Source: DFXE01 sp032054765 (GTDB lineage: Bacteria > Bacteroidota > Bacteroidia > Bacteroidales > Tannerellaceae). Taken from it: 64,000 bases of DNA. This document shows, piece by piece, positions 14,669-23,383 of the stretch. The notes under the pieces are model-generated. The model saw nothing but the letters and a program-made list of their open reading frames with translations. It ran no database searches and was not told where the DNA came from. Both the position numbers and the translations under genes were made by a program. Numbering within the stretch: position 1 is the first letter of the stretch; every line of letters starts with the position of its first letter. The stretch lies in the NCBI GenBank assembly GCA_032054765.1, contig DAMBSC010000003.1, positions 349,710 to 413,709 of the forward strand. Reading direction: 5' to 3'.

Positions 14669-14738
14669 TTGACTCCTATTGAAATACTCCCCAAAAGTTT
14701 TTTGCCGAACTTTTAGGGAGTATTTCAATAGGAGTCAA
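14669..14738. terminator. 31-bp near-perfect hairpin after NigD-like gene
   Basis: Left arm 14669-14699 (TTGACTCCTATTGAAATACT and on) and right arm 14708-14738 are inverted copies with one mismatch and an 8-nt loop. It starts 26 bp after the NigD stop. It is much longer than normal intrinsic terminators here and has no immediate T-run, so it may instead be a small palindromic element. Confidence 0.75.
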
Positions 14739-15029
14739 CCTATTTTATTATATTATTAGACTGTATTTTTATAATACTTTTAAGGCTATATTATTAAACA
14801 ATGTTTTAAAACACAATAACTAATTCGAACATTATTAAAACAAAAAGGGTTATATAAATAAAAAGTTAACATTATTAATAAAACAGCAAGTAAATTATTG
14901 TACTATGAAAGGACTAAATTTATTATTCCTATTTATCTAGAATTCTTATGTTATTCAAATAAAGAAGATGTGATCACTTTACTTCTATCAGATTTATTGT
15001 AATTATCTAAACATTTAAATTACTTCAAT
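14739..15029. other. AT-rich gap before pore-forming-type lipoprotein
   Basis: About 290 bp of very AT-rich DNA. The only coding-like item is a 12-codon frame at 14905-14940 (MKGLNLLFLFI then stop). It looks like the start of a signal peptide and may be a decayed copy of the next gene's 5' end. No clear promoter box is seen. Confidence 0.4.
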
Positions 15030-16184
15030 ATGAAAAAATTCATTTTGTTAAATTTGTTTTTGACATTTATATATTCATGTCAAACGGATTATGAAGATAT
15101 TAAACTAGATATTAGTGAAACGAACTCTAAGTTTGAAACTAAAGCTCTAAACACTAATATTGATCCTGTTTGGGAATTATTTAATGGTGGTATTCCATTC
15201 AATATTAAAACTAAAGCTTATAAACCTGATGGAAATATATATTTATCAGTAAATAATAGAGATAAAGTTCCAGATTTATTTAATCGGGATGATAGTTCTT
15301 TAAGGCAACGATGGATGTTAGAATTTGTAGCTACTGCAGGATATAAACTTCGTTTACAAGGAGGAGGACCATGGGATTTATCTTATCTTATTAATTTGAA
15401 TGGAAACGGTGTTGGAATTTCAAATATTGGAACATTTGATCGTTGGGGATTTGAGCCTATCGGGAAGACTCCCAACTATTATATTCACAGTACAAATTTT
15501 GGTATAACTGACAAGTATTTAAAATCTGAGAATTCAAGTTCTTCAAAAATTATACGTGGAATTAAAGACGACAGAGCCATTTGGGAGATTGTACCAGTTG
15601 AAGAATTTAAAGTTCTTGACATGAAATACGATCAAGTTGTCAGTGAAGGAGATATGATAGCACCTTACCCCGAACAAGTAGACAATATAATTGTTCCTAA
15701 CACGCAAAATCCAAATGAAGTGGAACAAATCTATAATTACACTCACGGAACTACAGAAACATCTAAATTTAGTAAAGCCGAAGGGATAACATTGACAGGT
15801 AAAATCAATACATCATTTAAGGTTGGAATACCTATTATTAATGCAGAAGGAGGTATAAGTTCAGAACAAACCACTTCAAAAACATGGAGTTATACAGAAG
15901 AAAATCAAGAACAAAAAACAAAATCTGTAAATATAAGTTTTAGTACTAAAATTCCTCCCTATTCTCATGCTGTAATTAAAATTTATGTAATGAAATATAA
16001 TATAACTGTCACATATGTTGCAACTCTACAAGGGCTAACTACAGGTAGAACTTTTAAAGTTAAAGGTAAATGGTCAGGTATAGAAGCTACTGATTATTAT
16101 TATGAACCAATAATAACTTATCCAAATGGTAATACTGAGATTTTGGAAAAAGTAAAAATCACTGTTACAGAGGTAACCAATTAA
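15030..16184 (+). CDS. Lipoprotein with beta-trefoil-like and aerolysin/ETX-type pore-forming domains
   Basis: 384 residues. The lipobox is IYSC (Cys17). Residues about 46-195 show three spaced W motifs (RQRWMLEF, DRWGFEP, RAIWEIVP), as in (QxW)3 beta-trefoil lectin folds. Residues about 196-384 have the alternating Ser/Thr/hydrophobic pattern of ETX/MTX2-aerolysin proteins. These include a TSFKVGIPIINAEGG strand, a polar hairpin around 275-300, then STKIPPYSHAVIKIYV. A lectin-like head plus aerolysin-type stem is the plan of BinA/BinB (Toxin_10)-like proteins. It is strongly AT-rich and lies between two NigD-like paralogues, which suggests insertion. Targets are unknown; fold is inferred from pattern, not search. 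Confidence 0.65.
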   Translation: MKKFILLNLFLTFIYSCQTDYEDIKLDISETNSKFETKALNTNIDPVWELFNGGIPFNIKTKAYKPDGNIYLSVNNRDKVPDLFNRDDSSLRQRWMLEFVATAGYKLRLQGGGPWDLSYLINLNGNGVGISNIGTFDRWGFEPIGKTPNYYIHSTNFGITDKYLKSENSSSSKIIRGIKDDRAIWEIVPVEEFKVLDMKYDQVVSEGDMIAPYPEQVDNIIVPNTQNPNEVEQIYNYTHGTTETSKFSKAEGITLTGKINTSFKVGIPIINAEGGISSEQTTSKTWSYTEENQEQKTKSVNISFSTKIPPYSHAVIKIYVMKYNITVTYVATLQGLTTGRTFKVKGKWSGIEATDYYYEPIITYPNGNTEILEKVKITVTEVTN

Positions 16185-16202
16185 TATTAAACATAAAAGT
16201 TC

Positions 16203-16240
16203 AAAAAAGGAGAATGGCAAAACAACTATTCTCCTTTTTT
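16203..16240 (+). terminator. Intrinsic terminator after aerolysin-like gene
   Basis: AGGAGAAT (16208-16215) and ATTCTCCT (16228-16235) form an 8-bp stem that extends through A6/T6 on both sides, and it ends in a T-run. A good rho-independent terminator 24 bp after the stop. Confidence 0.85.
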
Positions 16241-16257
16241 GTATTCCAGGCTTTTAC

Positions 16258-16265
16258 TATCTTTG
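16258..16265 (+). promoter_or_regulatory. -7 box of second NigD-like gene
   Basis: TATCTTTG matches TAnnTTTG, 21 bp before the ATG at 16287 and just after the terminator, so this gene is its own transcription unit. It also argues against the longer frame starting at 16239. Confidence 0.6.
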
Positions 16266-16286
16266 CAACGTAACAATAGATATCTT

Positions 16287-17063
16287 ATGAAAAAAGGTGG
16301 TTTGTTCTGTGTATTAGGATTGTTTGCACTTATCGCTATATCCTCCTGTCTGGGAGAAGATGGGCAAAAGATAACAGTTGATAATCAGCCGGGGGTAGTT
16401 ATCAAAACGAACGACAGCACAAAGGTTTATTTAAAGGACAGGGTTATCTATGACGATAAGTTTGGATCAGCATATAATCACTACGATTGTATTCTGGTGA
16501 AGTATAATATCGACTATGGCTTATTTGCCAATGCGGATACAGGGAGAAGGTTCGGGCTTTTCAAAGCTGAAATACTCAAACATCAGGAAGTACCTAAACT
16601 TGCCTTCTTTAGCCAATTAACTGATACTGCAACCCTTTTATTTGACAGAGAAGAACGATTGTTGCCCAGTATAGATAAGCAATATAGCATCATCCAAGAT
16701 CAATTGTTCCTTTATACCAATCATACCGTTGTTGATTCTATTGTCCCGAATGACTATATGGAACTTTCCTACGATACAGAACTTGAACCTGTCTGGGACG
16801 AAATCAATAATAAAGATGTATATGACCTCTTTATCCGTGTGGCAAAAGGGGTAGAAACCACTACTAATAAAACAACTGAATCACAACTGAAATTCATCAG
16901 TTCTTTCAATATCGAGGATTTACTTGCCAAGAACAGTAGCGGCGATACTATCTTCTTCCGTATAAACTACGGAAAGAGCTTTAATAAAGATACTACAAAA
17001 ATCGTTTCCTGGGGAAATCAGCTATTCCAATATCCGGTGAATTACCAATCCCAAAAGCAATAA
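16287..17063 (+). CDS. NigD-like lipoprotein (paralogue 2)
   Basis: 258 residues from the ATG at 16287. The signal peptide ends in the lipobox AISSC (Cys21). The C-terminal half contains DLFIRVAKG and FRINYGKSFNKD, then a SWGNQLFQYPV ending, close to the NLFYRVAK and NYIKSFNKD segments of the gene at 13882. The two are therefore paralogues flanking the aerolysin-like gene. The stop lies 4 bp from the end of the convergent uvrD-like gene. Function unknown. Confidence 0.75.
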   Translation: MKKGGLFCVLGLFALIAISSCLGEDGQKITVDNQPGVVIKTNDSTKVYLKDRVIYDDKFGSAYNHYDCILVKYNIDYGLFANADTGRRFGLFKAEILKHQEVPKLAFFSQLTDTATLLFDREERLLPSIDKQYSIIQDQLFLYTNHTVVDSIVPNDYMELSYDTELEPVWDEINNKDVYDLFIRVAKGVETTTNKTTESQLKFISSFNIEDLLAKNSSGDTIFFRINYGKSFNKDTTKIVSWGNQLFQYPVNYQSQKQ

Positions 17064-17067
17064 TCAA

Positions 17068-19368
17068 TTACAGAATAGTCAGGCGGGCAAATTTCAATAG
17101 GAGTTGCTTCTGTCCGAAATTGGTGAACTGAACGATAGCTTTGGTATTGCCGCCTTCACCTTCTATTGCTGTCACCTCTCCGATTCCAAAACGATCATGC
17201 TGCACTTTCACGCCTACCTGAAGTCCGGATAAATCGGATGGAGGCAAAGATGCTGTTGTTGAGGTTGCCGGGACTTTATCAATAGGAGTCAGGTTGCCTG
17301 CCGGGGGCTCCACAGCTCTGGGCTGCTGGAAAGGTGAAGCAAATGCCGGACGTTGATAGGTTTCCCTTTCCGATGCAAACGAATCTGACAAAGAAGCGTC
17401 GCCTGCAATATCCAGGAAAACAGGATCTATATCTTTCAGAAAACGACTGGGAGAGCAAAGATTGCTCTTCCCATTCCGGAAACGGCTTTTGGCATAGGTC
17501 AGGATACAATTTTCTTCCGCTCTGGTGATGGCCACGTAGAACAAACGTCTCTCCTCCTCTATCGCACGATAGTTATCACGCGACATGGCCGAGGGGAATA
17601 AGTCTTCTTCCATACCTACCACAAAAACATTCTTGAATTCCAGTCCTTTTGCCGCATGCACCGTCATAAGCGTAACTTTATTGGTGTTTTCGTCTTTATC
17701 GTTATCCTGATCAGTCAACAGAGAAACTTCAGACAGAAAGTCGGCCAGTGATACCTGTTCAGACCCTTCTTCGCGCCGTATATCGATGTATTCGTTTATC
17801 CCTTTTAATAATTCTTCGAGGTTCTCCTGCTTACTGATTCCTTCTACTGAACGATCCTGGAATAATGTGCCTACGATGCCTGATTTTTTCACTACTATGG
17901 TGGTCATTTCATCGGCTGGGAGCTTCTCATTTTCTTCTATAAAGCCTTCTATCATGGCCTTGAAATCATTCAGCTTGGCCAACGTTCCTTTATTTACCGG
18001 TAAGGCATAGGCAACAGGGTCATGAAGCACAGTCCAGAGGCTGACATCATTCTCCGAAGCGGTAGCTATTAACTTACCGACAGTGGTATTCCCTATTCCA
18101 CGGCTGGGATAATTGATGATTCTCTTGAACGCTTCCTCATCGTGTGGATTGACGATAAGCCTCAGGTAAGCAATCACATCCTTTATCTCTTTCCGCTGAT
18201 AAAATGAAAGGCCACCGTATATCTTATAGGGAATATTCCGTTTACGCAGCGCTTCTTCTAATGTACGCGATTGGGCATTGGTACGATACAGTACAGCGAA
18301 ATCTGAATAGGAATAATGATCTTTCCCCATCCGCATGTCAGAAATAAGCGAAGAAACGATATAGGCTTCCTCATAGTCAGAATAAGATGAGTTGAGGCGC
18401 ACTTTAGCCCCGGTGTCCTTCTCAGAAAATACCGTTTTGTGTATCTGTCCCTTATTCTTATGGATGAGGCTATTGGCAGCATTTACAATATTCTGCGTAG
18501 AACGGTAATTCTGTTCGAGTTTAAAGATTTTCAGATTGGGGTATATATCTTTTAGCTTCAAAACATTATCAATATTTGCTCCACGAAACGAATAAATGCT
18601 CTGCGCATCGTCTCCTACTACACAAATGTGTCCGTGAGGTTCGGCCAGGCGTTGCACGATGAGGTGCTGAGCAAAATTGGTGTCCTGATACTCATCCACC
18701 AGTATGTACTGGAAAAATCGACGATACTTATCCAATACGTCAGGATGATCGCGAAACAAAATGTTGGTTTGCAATAAAAGATCGTCGAAATCCATTGCTC
18801 CTGCCTGAAAACTCCGGGACTGGTATCGCTTATAAATATCCCGAAGCAGAGGTATCCTGGCGTGCATATCGGCTTCCACAAGGTCCTTGTTCTGCTCATA
18901 TGCCTTGCTCGTCACCAAAGCATTCTTGGCATTGGATATACGAGCCTGGATCATTCCCGGACGATAGGTTTTATCATCCAATCCCATTTCTTTAATTATA
19001 GATTTAATCAGGCTCTTTGAATCAGTCGAGTCATAAATGGTAAAGTTGGAAGGATACCCTAACCGGTCAGATTCTGTACGAAGAATACGTGAAAAGATGG
19101 AATGAAACGTTCCCATCCACAACCTGCGGGCTTTATCAGTTTCCGTCAGCGTGGCAATACGTTCTTTCATCTCACGGGCTGCTTTATTAGTAAACGTCAG
19201 CGCCAATATACTCTGCGGAGGCAGACCTTGTTGCAGCAAATAGGCAATTTTATAGGTTAGGACTCGTGTTTTTCCCGATCCTGCTCCGGCTATCACCAGT
19301 TCAGGTCCATCGGTATACAACACAGCTTCCCGCTGGCTTTCATTAAGTTGACTCAGATAATCTTCCAC
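17068..19368 (-). CDS. uvrD: UvrD/PcrA-type DNA helicase
   Basis: 766-residue superfamily 1A 3'-5' DNA helicase for repair and fork maintenance. Motif I is GAGSGKTRVLTYK near residue 30, motif II VDEYQDTN near 225, motif IV-VI segments include QNYRST and VTLMTVHAAKGLEF, and VAITRAEE is near 620. The C-terminal linker (Pro/Ser-rich) is followed by a Tudor-like end (VKVQHDRFGIGEVTAIEG), as in PcrA. The length fits the family. The promoter box at 19389-19396 supports the start. Confidence 0.95.
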   Translation of the reverse strand: MEDYLSQLNESQREAVLYTDGPELVIAGAGSGKTRVLTYKIAYLLQQGLPPQSILALTFTNKAAREMKERIATLTETDKARRLWMGTFHSIFSRILRTESDRLGYPSNFTIYDSTDSKSLIKSIIKEMGLDDKTYRPGMIQARISNAKNALVTSKAYEQNKDLVEADMHARIPLLRDIYKRYQSRSFQAGAMDFDDLLLQTNILFRDHPDVLDKYRRFFQYILVDEYQDTNFAQHLIVQRLAEPHGHICVVGDDAQSIYSFRGANIDNVLKLKDIYPNLKIFKLEQNYRSTQNIVNAANSLIHKNKGQIHKTVFSEKDTGAKVRLNSSYSDYEEAYIVSSLISDMRMGKDHYSYSDFAVLYRTNAQSRTLEEALRKRNIPYKIYGGLSFYQRKEIKDVIAYLRLIVNPHDEEAFKRIINYPSRGIGNTTVGKLIATASENDVSLWTVLHDPVAYALPVNKGTLAKLNDFKAMIEGFIEENEKLPADEMTTIVVKKSGIVGTLFQDRSVEGISKQENLEELLKGINEYIDIRREEGSEQVSLADFLSEVSLLTDQDNDKDENTNKVTLMTVHAAKGLEFKNVFVVGMEEDLFPSAMSRDNYRAIEEERRLFYVAITRAEENCILTYAKSRFRNGKSNLCSPSRFLKDIDPVFLDIAGDASLSDSFASERETYQRPAFASPFQQPRAVEPPAGNLTPIDKVPATSTTASLPPSDLSGLQVGVKVQHDRFGIGEVTAIEGEGGNTKAIVQFTNFGQKQLLLKFARLTIL

Positions 19369-19388
19369 GTTTTCAGCATTTCGAAAAA

Positions 19389-19396
19389 CAAAGGTA
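19389..19396 (-). promoter_or_regulatory. -7 box of uvrD-like gene
   Basis: CAAAGGTA reads TACCTTTG on the minus strand, 20 bp before the ATG at 19368. Confidence 0.6.
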
Positions 19397-19497
19397 ATTA
19401 TTTCCTTCCAAATTCTCCTATAAGGCTATTTCTAGGTAAATAAATATGCTGCTACCAACTTTTATCTGTTGCATAACATTATCTTATCCGATTTAAT

Positions 19498-19505
19498 TAA
19501 TTTTG
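19498..19505 (+). promoter_or_regulatory. Possible -7 box of copper ATPase
   Basis: TAATTTTG matches TAnnTTTG about 90 bp before the start at 19595. The gap to the gene leaves room for a regulatory leader, but no metal-operator motif is recognised. Confidence 0.4.
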
Positions 19506-19594
19506 TTGCAGAAAAAAAAACTTTTATCAGTGAATGACACAACCAAAAGTACAGGAAAATTGTTTTATAAGAATTAGAACTAACTTACGAATTC

Positions 19595-21802
19595 ATGGAA
19601 GGTATAAAAACAGAAATTTTGCCTGTGCTAGAAATGAGCTGCGCAGCATGCGCAAATAACGTGGAAAGTACAGTGAAAAAACTCTCTGGCATTAAAGAAG
19701 CATCAGTTAATTTTGCGACAAATACATTAAAAGTATCTTTTGACTCATCTGAAATAACACTTCAGAATATTCGGGCTGCTGTACAGGATGCCGGATATGA
19801 TCTTATTATTGACGATGACGAAATGAAACTAAAAGACGAAAAAGAAAAGGAACGTTATAAGCTACTGAAACGAAACACAATAGGAGCCTGGGTACTATCA
19901 ATACCCTTAGCTATATTAGGTATGTTCTTTATGGATTTACCTTATGCCAACTGGATTATGATGGTGCTGGCACTCATTATTATGGTATTTTTCGGACGAT
20001 CCTTTTACATACATGGTATCAGAAACTTATTTAAGGGAAATGCGAATATGGATACATTGGTGGCACTCAGTACATCAATCGCTTTTCTTTTTAGTTTCTT
20101 CAATACTGTCTACCCTCAATACTGGACCAATCAAGGGATTGAATCACATGTCTACTATGAAGCTTCTGGAATTATTATAGCTTTTGTTCTGCTCGGCAAA
20201 TTACTTGAAGAGCGGGCTAAACAAAGCACCACCTCTGCCATAAAAGGCCTGATGGGTTTACAACCCAAGACAGCATGGAAGCTGATAGATGGCAAGGAAA
20301 CGGAAGTCCCCATCTCTACACTTGGCGTCGGTGATATCATAAATGTTCGACCTGGTGAAAAGGTACCTGTAGACGGCGTACTAACAGCCGGAGCCTCTTT
20401 CATTGATGAAAGCATGTTGAGCGGCGAACCTATTCCGGTTGGAAAGATGCCGGGATATAAAGTCCTTGCGGGGACAATCAACCAGAAAGGAGCCTTCAGT
20501 ATGCAGGCGACCAGTGTGGGAAAGACAACAGTACTGGCACAGATCGTACATATGGTTCAGGAAGCACAAGGAAGTAAAGCTCCCGTGCAGCGGATAGTAG
20601 ACAAAATCAGCCGGGTATTTGTTCCTGTAGTACTTGTTCTTGCCATTATCACTTTTATTGTTTGGTGGGCAATTGGAGGTTCAGCATACTTTTCCTATGG
20701 GCTTCTTTCTGCAGTATCGGTTCTGGTTATAGCTTGTCCTTGTGCATTGGGTTTAGCAACACCTACGGCACTGATGGTTGGAATAGGGAAAGCTGCTGAT
20801 AGCCATATACTGATCAAAGATGCATATGCACTCGAAAATCTTTGTAAAATAGATACAATCGTACTGGATAAAACAGGCACCTTGACGGAAGGTATCCCGA
20901 TGGTGATCGACTCTTATTGGATGGCAGAATCTAACATCTGCTACCTGGATATACTTTATACGGCTGAAATGAAGTCGGAACATCCTCTGGCCTTAGCAGT
21001 AATAAACTGGTTGGAAGACTCAGGTGCTTCCATGTTCGAAACAGAAAATTTTGAAAGTGTTTCCGGACAAGGCATCCGCATGGAAGTAGGTGACAAAACC
21101 TATTGGGTAGGCAATCAGATGCTGATGAATAACTTTAAGGCTAATGTTCCCGAAAAAGTATTGAGACATATCAACAACTGGTATCAAAAAGGATATAGTA
21201 TCATTTATTATGGTGAAGACAACATAGTTTTAGCTGTTCTTGCCATTGCCGATCGCATCAAACCCTCCTCTGTTGCAGCAGTGGAAGCATTGAAAGTACA
21301 AGGTCTGGAAGTACATCTCTTAACGGGAGATACCAACCAAAGCGCAGAAATCACGGCAACCGTCCTAGGTATCAATCATTTCAAAGCCGAAGTAATGCCC
21401 AATGATAAGGAGGAATATATAGTAGGGCTTCAAATGGGTGGAAGAAAGGTGGCTATGGTGGGCGACGGCATTAACGATTCGCAGGCTTTAGCGCGGGCTG
21501 ATGTAAGTATTGCAATGGGGAAAGGAACGGATATTGCCATGGACGTAGCAATGGTAACTCTTATTACCTCCGATCTGACATTGCTTACAGAAGCCATTCG
21601 GATCTCAAAAAAGACCGTGAAACTAATCAAACAAAATCTCTTCTGGGCTTTTATATTCAATATAATAGGAATACCTTTAGCTGCCGGTGTATTATATCCG
21701 ATCAACGGATTACTCCTTAACCCAATGATAGCCAGCGCAGCGATGGCGTTCAGCTCAGTGGCAGTAGTAACTAATAGTTTACGATTGAAATTTGTAAAAT
21801 AA
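19595..21802 (+). CDS. copA: Copper-exporting P1B-type ATPase
   Basis: 735 residues, cytoplasmic-membrane Cu(I) pump. One N-terminal HMA domain has the metal site CAAC (C16, C19). Eight transmembrane helices are expected. The metal-selective CPC lies in ACPCALGLATPTA near residue 380, the phosphorylated Asp in DKTGTL near 425, HP in SEHPLALAV, and GDGIND near 625. The order is that of the CopA/CtpA family. A separate small HMA protein follows 9 bp later, probably delivering copper to the pump. The TonB/HMA metal genes at 8.5-11.8 kb may serve the same ion. Confidence 0.95.
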   Translation: MEGIKTEILPVLEMSCAACANNVESTVKKLSGIKEASVNFATNTLKVSFDSSEITLQNIRAAVQDAGYDLIIDDDEMKLKDEKEKERYKLLKRNTIGAWVLSIPLAILGMFFMDLPYANWIMMVLALIIMVFFGRSFYIHGIRNLFKGNANMDTLVALSTSIAFLFSFFNTVYPQYWTNQGIESHVYYEASGIIIAFVLLGKLLEERAKQSTTSAIKGLMGLQPKTAWKLIDGKETEVPISTLGVGDIINVRPGEKVPVDGVLTAGASFIDESMLSGEPIPVGKMPGYKVLAGTINQKGAFSMQATSVGKTTVLAQIVHMVQEAQGSKAPVQRIVDKISRVFVPVVLVLAIITFIVWWAIGGSAYFSYGLLSAVSVLVIACPCALGLATPTALMVGIGKAADSHILIKDAYALENLCKIDTIVLDKTGTLTEGIPMVIDSYWMAESNICYLDILYTAEMKSEHPLALAVINWLEDSGASMFETENFESVSGQGIRMEVGDKTYWVGNQMLMNNFKANVPEKVLRHINNWYQKGYSIIYYGEDNIVLAVLAIADRIKPSSVAAVEALKVQGLEVHLLTGDTNQSAEITATVLGINHFKAEVMPNDKEEYIVGLQMGGRKVAMVGDGINDSQALARADVSIAMGKGTDIAMDVAMVTLITSDLTLLTEAIRISKKTVKLIKQNLFWAFIFNIIGIPLAAGVLYPINGLLLNPMIASAAMAFSSVAVVTNSLRLKFVK

Positions 21803-21811
21803 ACAGAAAAA

Positions 21812-22018
21812 ATGAAAACAATGAAATTCAGAACCAATGCAAAATGTGGCGGTTGCGTGTCTGCCATCGGTGAGAAACTTAACGGTATTATTAATAAGGA
21901 TCAATGGGACATAGACCTTAGCTCTCCTGACAGAACCCTCACTGTAACAGCAGATATAGCACCGGAAGTAATTACTGATGCTGTAAAGGAGGTTGGGTTC
22001 AACGCTGAACAACTTTAA
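21812..22018 (+). CDS. CopZ-like small HMA-domain protein
   Basis: 68 residues, a single HMA fold without signal peptide. The metal site is CGGC (residues 12-15) followed by VSAIGEKLNGI. The final EVGFNAEQL matches the usual HMA end. A second ATG three codons in could be the true start. It lies 9 bp after copA and is probably cotranscribed as the copper chaperone for the ATPase. Confidence 0.85.
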   Translation: MKTMKFRTNAKCGGCVSAIGEKLNGIINKDQWDIDLSSPDRTLTVTADIAPEVITDAVKEVGFNAEQL

Positions 22019-22059
22019 AGAATTCCATTAATTCTTTAGCAATATTCCCGAAAATTCAT

Positions 22060-22067
22060 GACCTTTG
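22060..22067 (+). promoter_or_regulatory. Near-consensus -7 box of kbl
   Basis: GACCTTTG differs from TAnnTTTG only at the first base. It is 33 bp before the ATG at 22100. Confidence 0.35.
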
Positions 22068-22099
22068 TTTACTTAATATAACAAACAAAAGACAAGGGT

Positions 22100-23290
22100 A
22101 TGTACGGAAAATTTAAAGATTTCCTCACAGACGAATTGGCTTCTATTGATCAAGCCGGTCTGTACAAGAAAGAGCGTATCATTACTACGCCCCAAAGAGC
22201 CGATATTCAGGTGAATGCCGGTGAACATGTGTTAAACTTTTGCGCTAATAATTATCTGGGACTTTCCGATAACAAACGCCTGATAAAAGCAGCAAAGGAC
22301 ACTATGGATACACATGGATACGGTATGTCGTCTGTTCGCTTTATCTGTGGTACGCAGGATCTGCATAAAGAACTGGAAGCCGCTGTTGCCAATTATTTCA
22401 AAACAGAAGATACCATCCTGTACGCTGCCTGTTTCGATGCCAACGGAGGATTATTCGAACCACTCCTTTCCGAAGAAGATGCAATCATATCTGACGCATT
22501 GAATCACGCCTCCATTATTGACGGAGTTCGTTTATGTAAAGCCAAACGTTACCGGTATGCAAATGCCGATATGGCGGATCTGGAGCGCTGCCTTAAAGAA
22601 GCGCAGGCTCAACGTTTCCGTATTATTGCTACCGACGGTGTATTCTCGATGGACGGAAACGTAGCTCCGATGGATAAAATTTGTGATCTGGCTGAGAAAT
22701 ATGATGCTTTAGTTATGGTAGACGAATCCCACTCTGCAGGGGTAGTAGGCCCGACAGGACGTGGTGTTGCCGAACAGTTCAACGTGTACGGACGCATAGA
22801 TATCTTTACAGGAACATTAGGAAAAGCCTTCGGCGGTGCTATGGGTGGTTTCACTACCGGTAAAAAAGAAATTATCGACATGCTTCGTCAGCGTTCACGT
22901 CCGTATCTGTTCTCCAATTCCCTTGCTCCCGTTATTGTAGGCGCCAGTCTTGAAATGTTCAGAATGCTGAACGAAAACGATGATCTGCATACCAAGCTGA
23001 TGGAAAACGTTACTTATTTCTGCGATAAAATGATAGCGGCAGGTTTCGACATCAAGCCTACTCAATCAGCCATCTGTGCCGTTATGTTGTACGATGCGAA
23101 ATTATCTCAGGACTTTGCTGCTAAAATGCAGGAAGAAGGAATATACGTAACCGGTTTCTATTATCCGGTAGTTCCCAAAGAACAAGCACGCATCCGCGTA
23201 CAACTGTCTGCCGGACACGAAAGAGAACACCTTGATAAAGCAATTGCCGCATTTATTAAAGTAGGAAAAGAACTAAAAGTTATTTCATAA
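22100..23290 (+). CDS. kbl: Glycine C-acetyltransferase (2-amino-3-ketobutyrate CoA ligase)
   Basis: 396 residues, the normal Kbl length. It is a PLP enzyme of the alpha-oxoamine synthase family that splits 2-amino-3-ketobutyrate with CoA into glycine and acetyl-CoA in threonine breakdown. The PLP lysine is in TGTLGKAFGGAMGG near residue 240; DESHSAG and the early FCANNYLGLSDN segment are the family's signatures. No threonine dehydrogenase gene is adjacent. Related enzymes (serine palmitoyltransferase, important in Bacteroidales) look similar, but the N-terminus and length favour Kbl. Confidence 0.88.
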   Translation: MYGKFKDFLTDELASIDQAGLYKKERIITTPQRADIQVNAGEHVLNFCANNYLGLSDNKRLIKAAKDTMDTHGYGMSSVRFICGTQDLHKELEAAVANYFKTEDTILYAACFDANGGLFEPLLSEEDAIISDALNHASIIDGVRLCKAKRYRYANADMADLERCLKEAQAQRFRIIATDGVFSMDGNVAPMDKICDLAEKYDALVMVDESHSAGVVGPTGRGVAEQFNVYGRIDIFTGTLGKAFGGAMGGFTTGKKEIIDMLRQRSRPYLFSNSLAPVIVGASLEMFRMLNENDDLHTKLMENVTYFCDKMIAAGFDIKPTQSAICAVMLYDAKLSQDFAAKMQEEGIYVTGFYYPVVPKEQARIRVQLSAGHEREHLDKAIAAFIKVGKELKVIS

Positions 23291-23295
23291 TTTTA

Positions 23296-23372
23296 ATTGA
23301 AAACTGAAAGTTGAAAATTGAAAACGTTGTGTTAATATTTCACTTTAATTTTCCATTTTCAACTTTCAATTC
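23296..23372. repeat. Heptamer inverted-repeat array C
   Basis: TTGAAAACTGAAAGTTGAAA-type 7-mers (about 23297-23325) are followed by complementary TTTTCAACTTTCAATT-type units (about 23350-23372). It fills the gap between kbl and the PHP gene and can form an AT-rich hairpin. Confidence 0.65.
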
Positions 23373-23383
23373 TTAAAAGCAGT

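Noticed and set aside
22100..23290. Serine palmitoyltransferase instead of Kbl
   Set aside because: The same enzyme superfamily and relevant in Bacteroidales, but the N-terminus and the 396-residue length match Kbl better.
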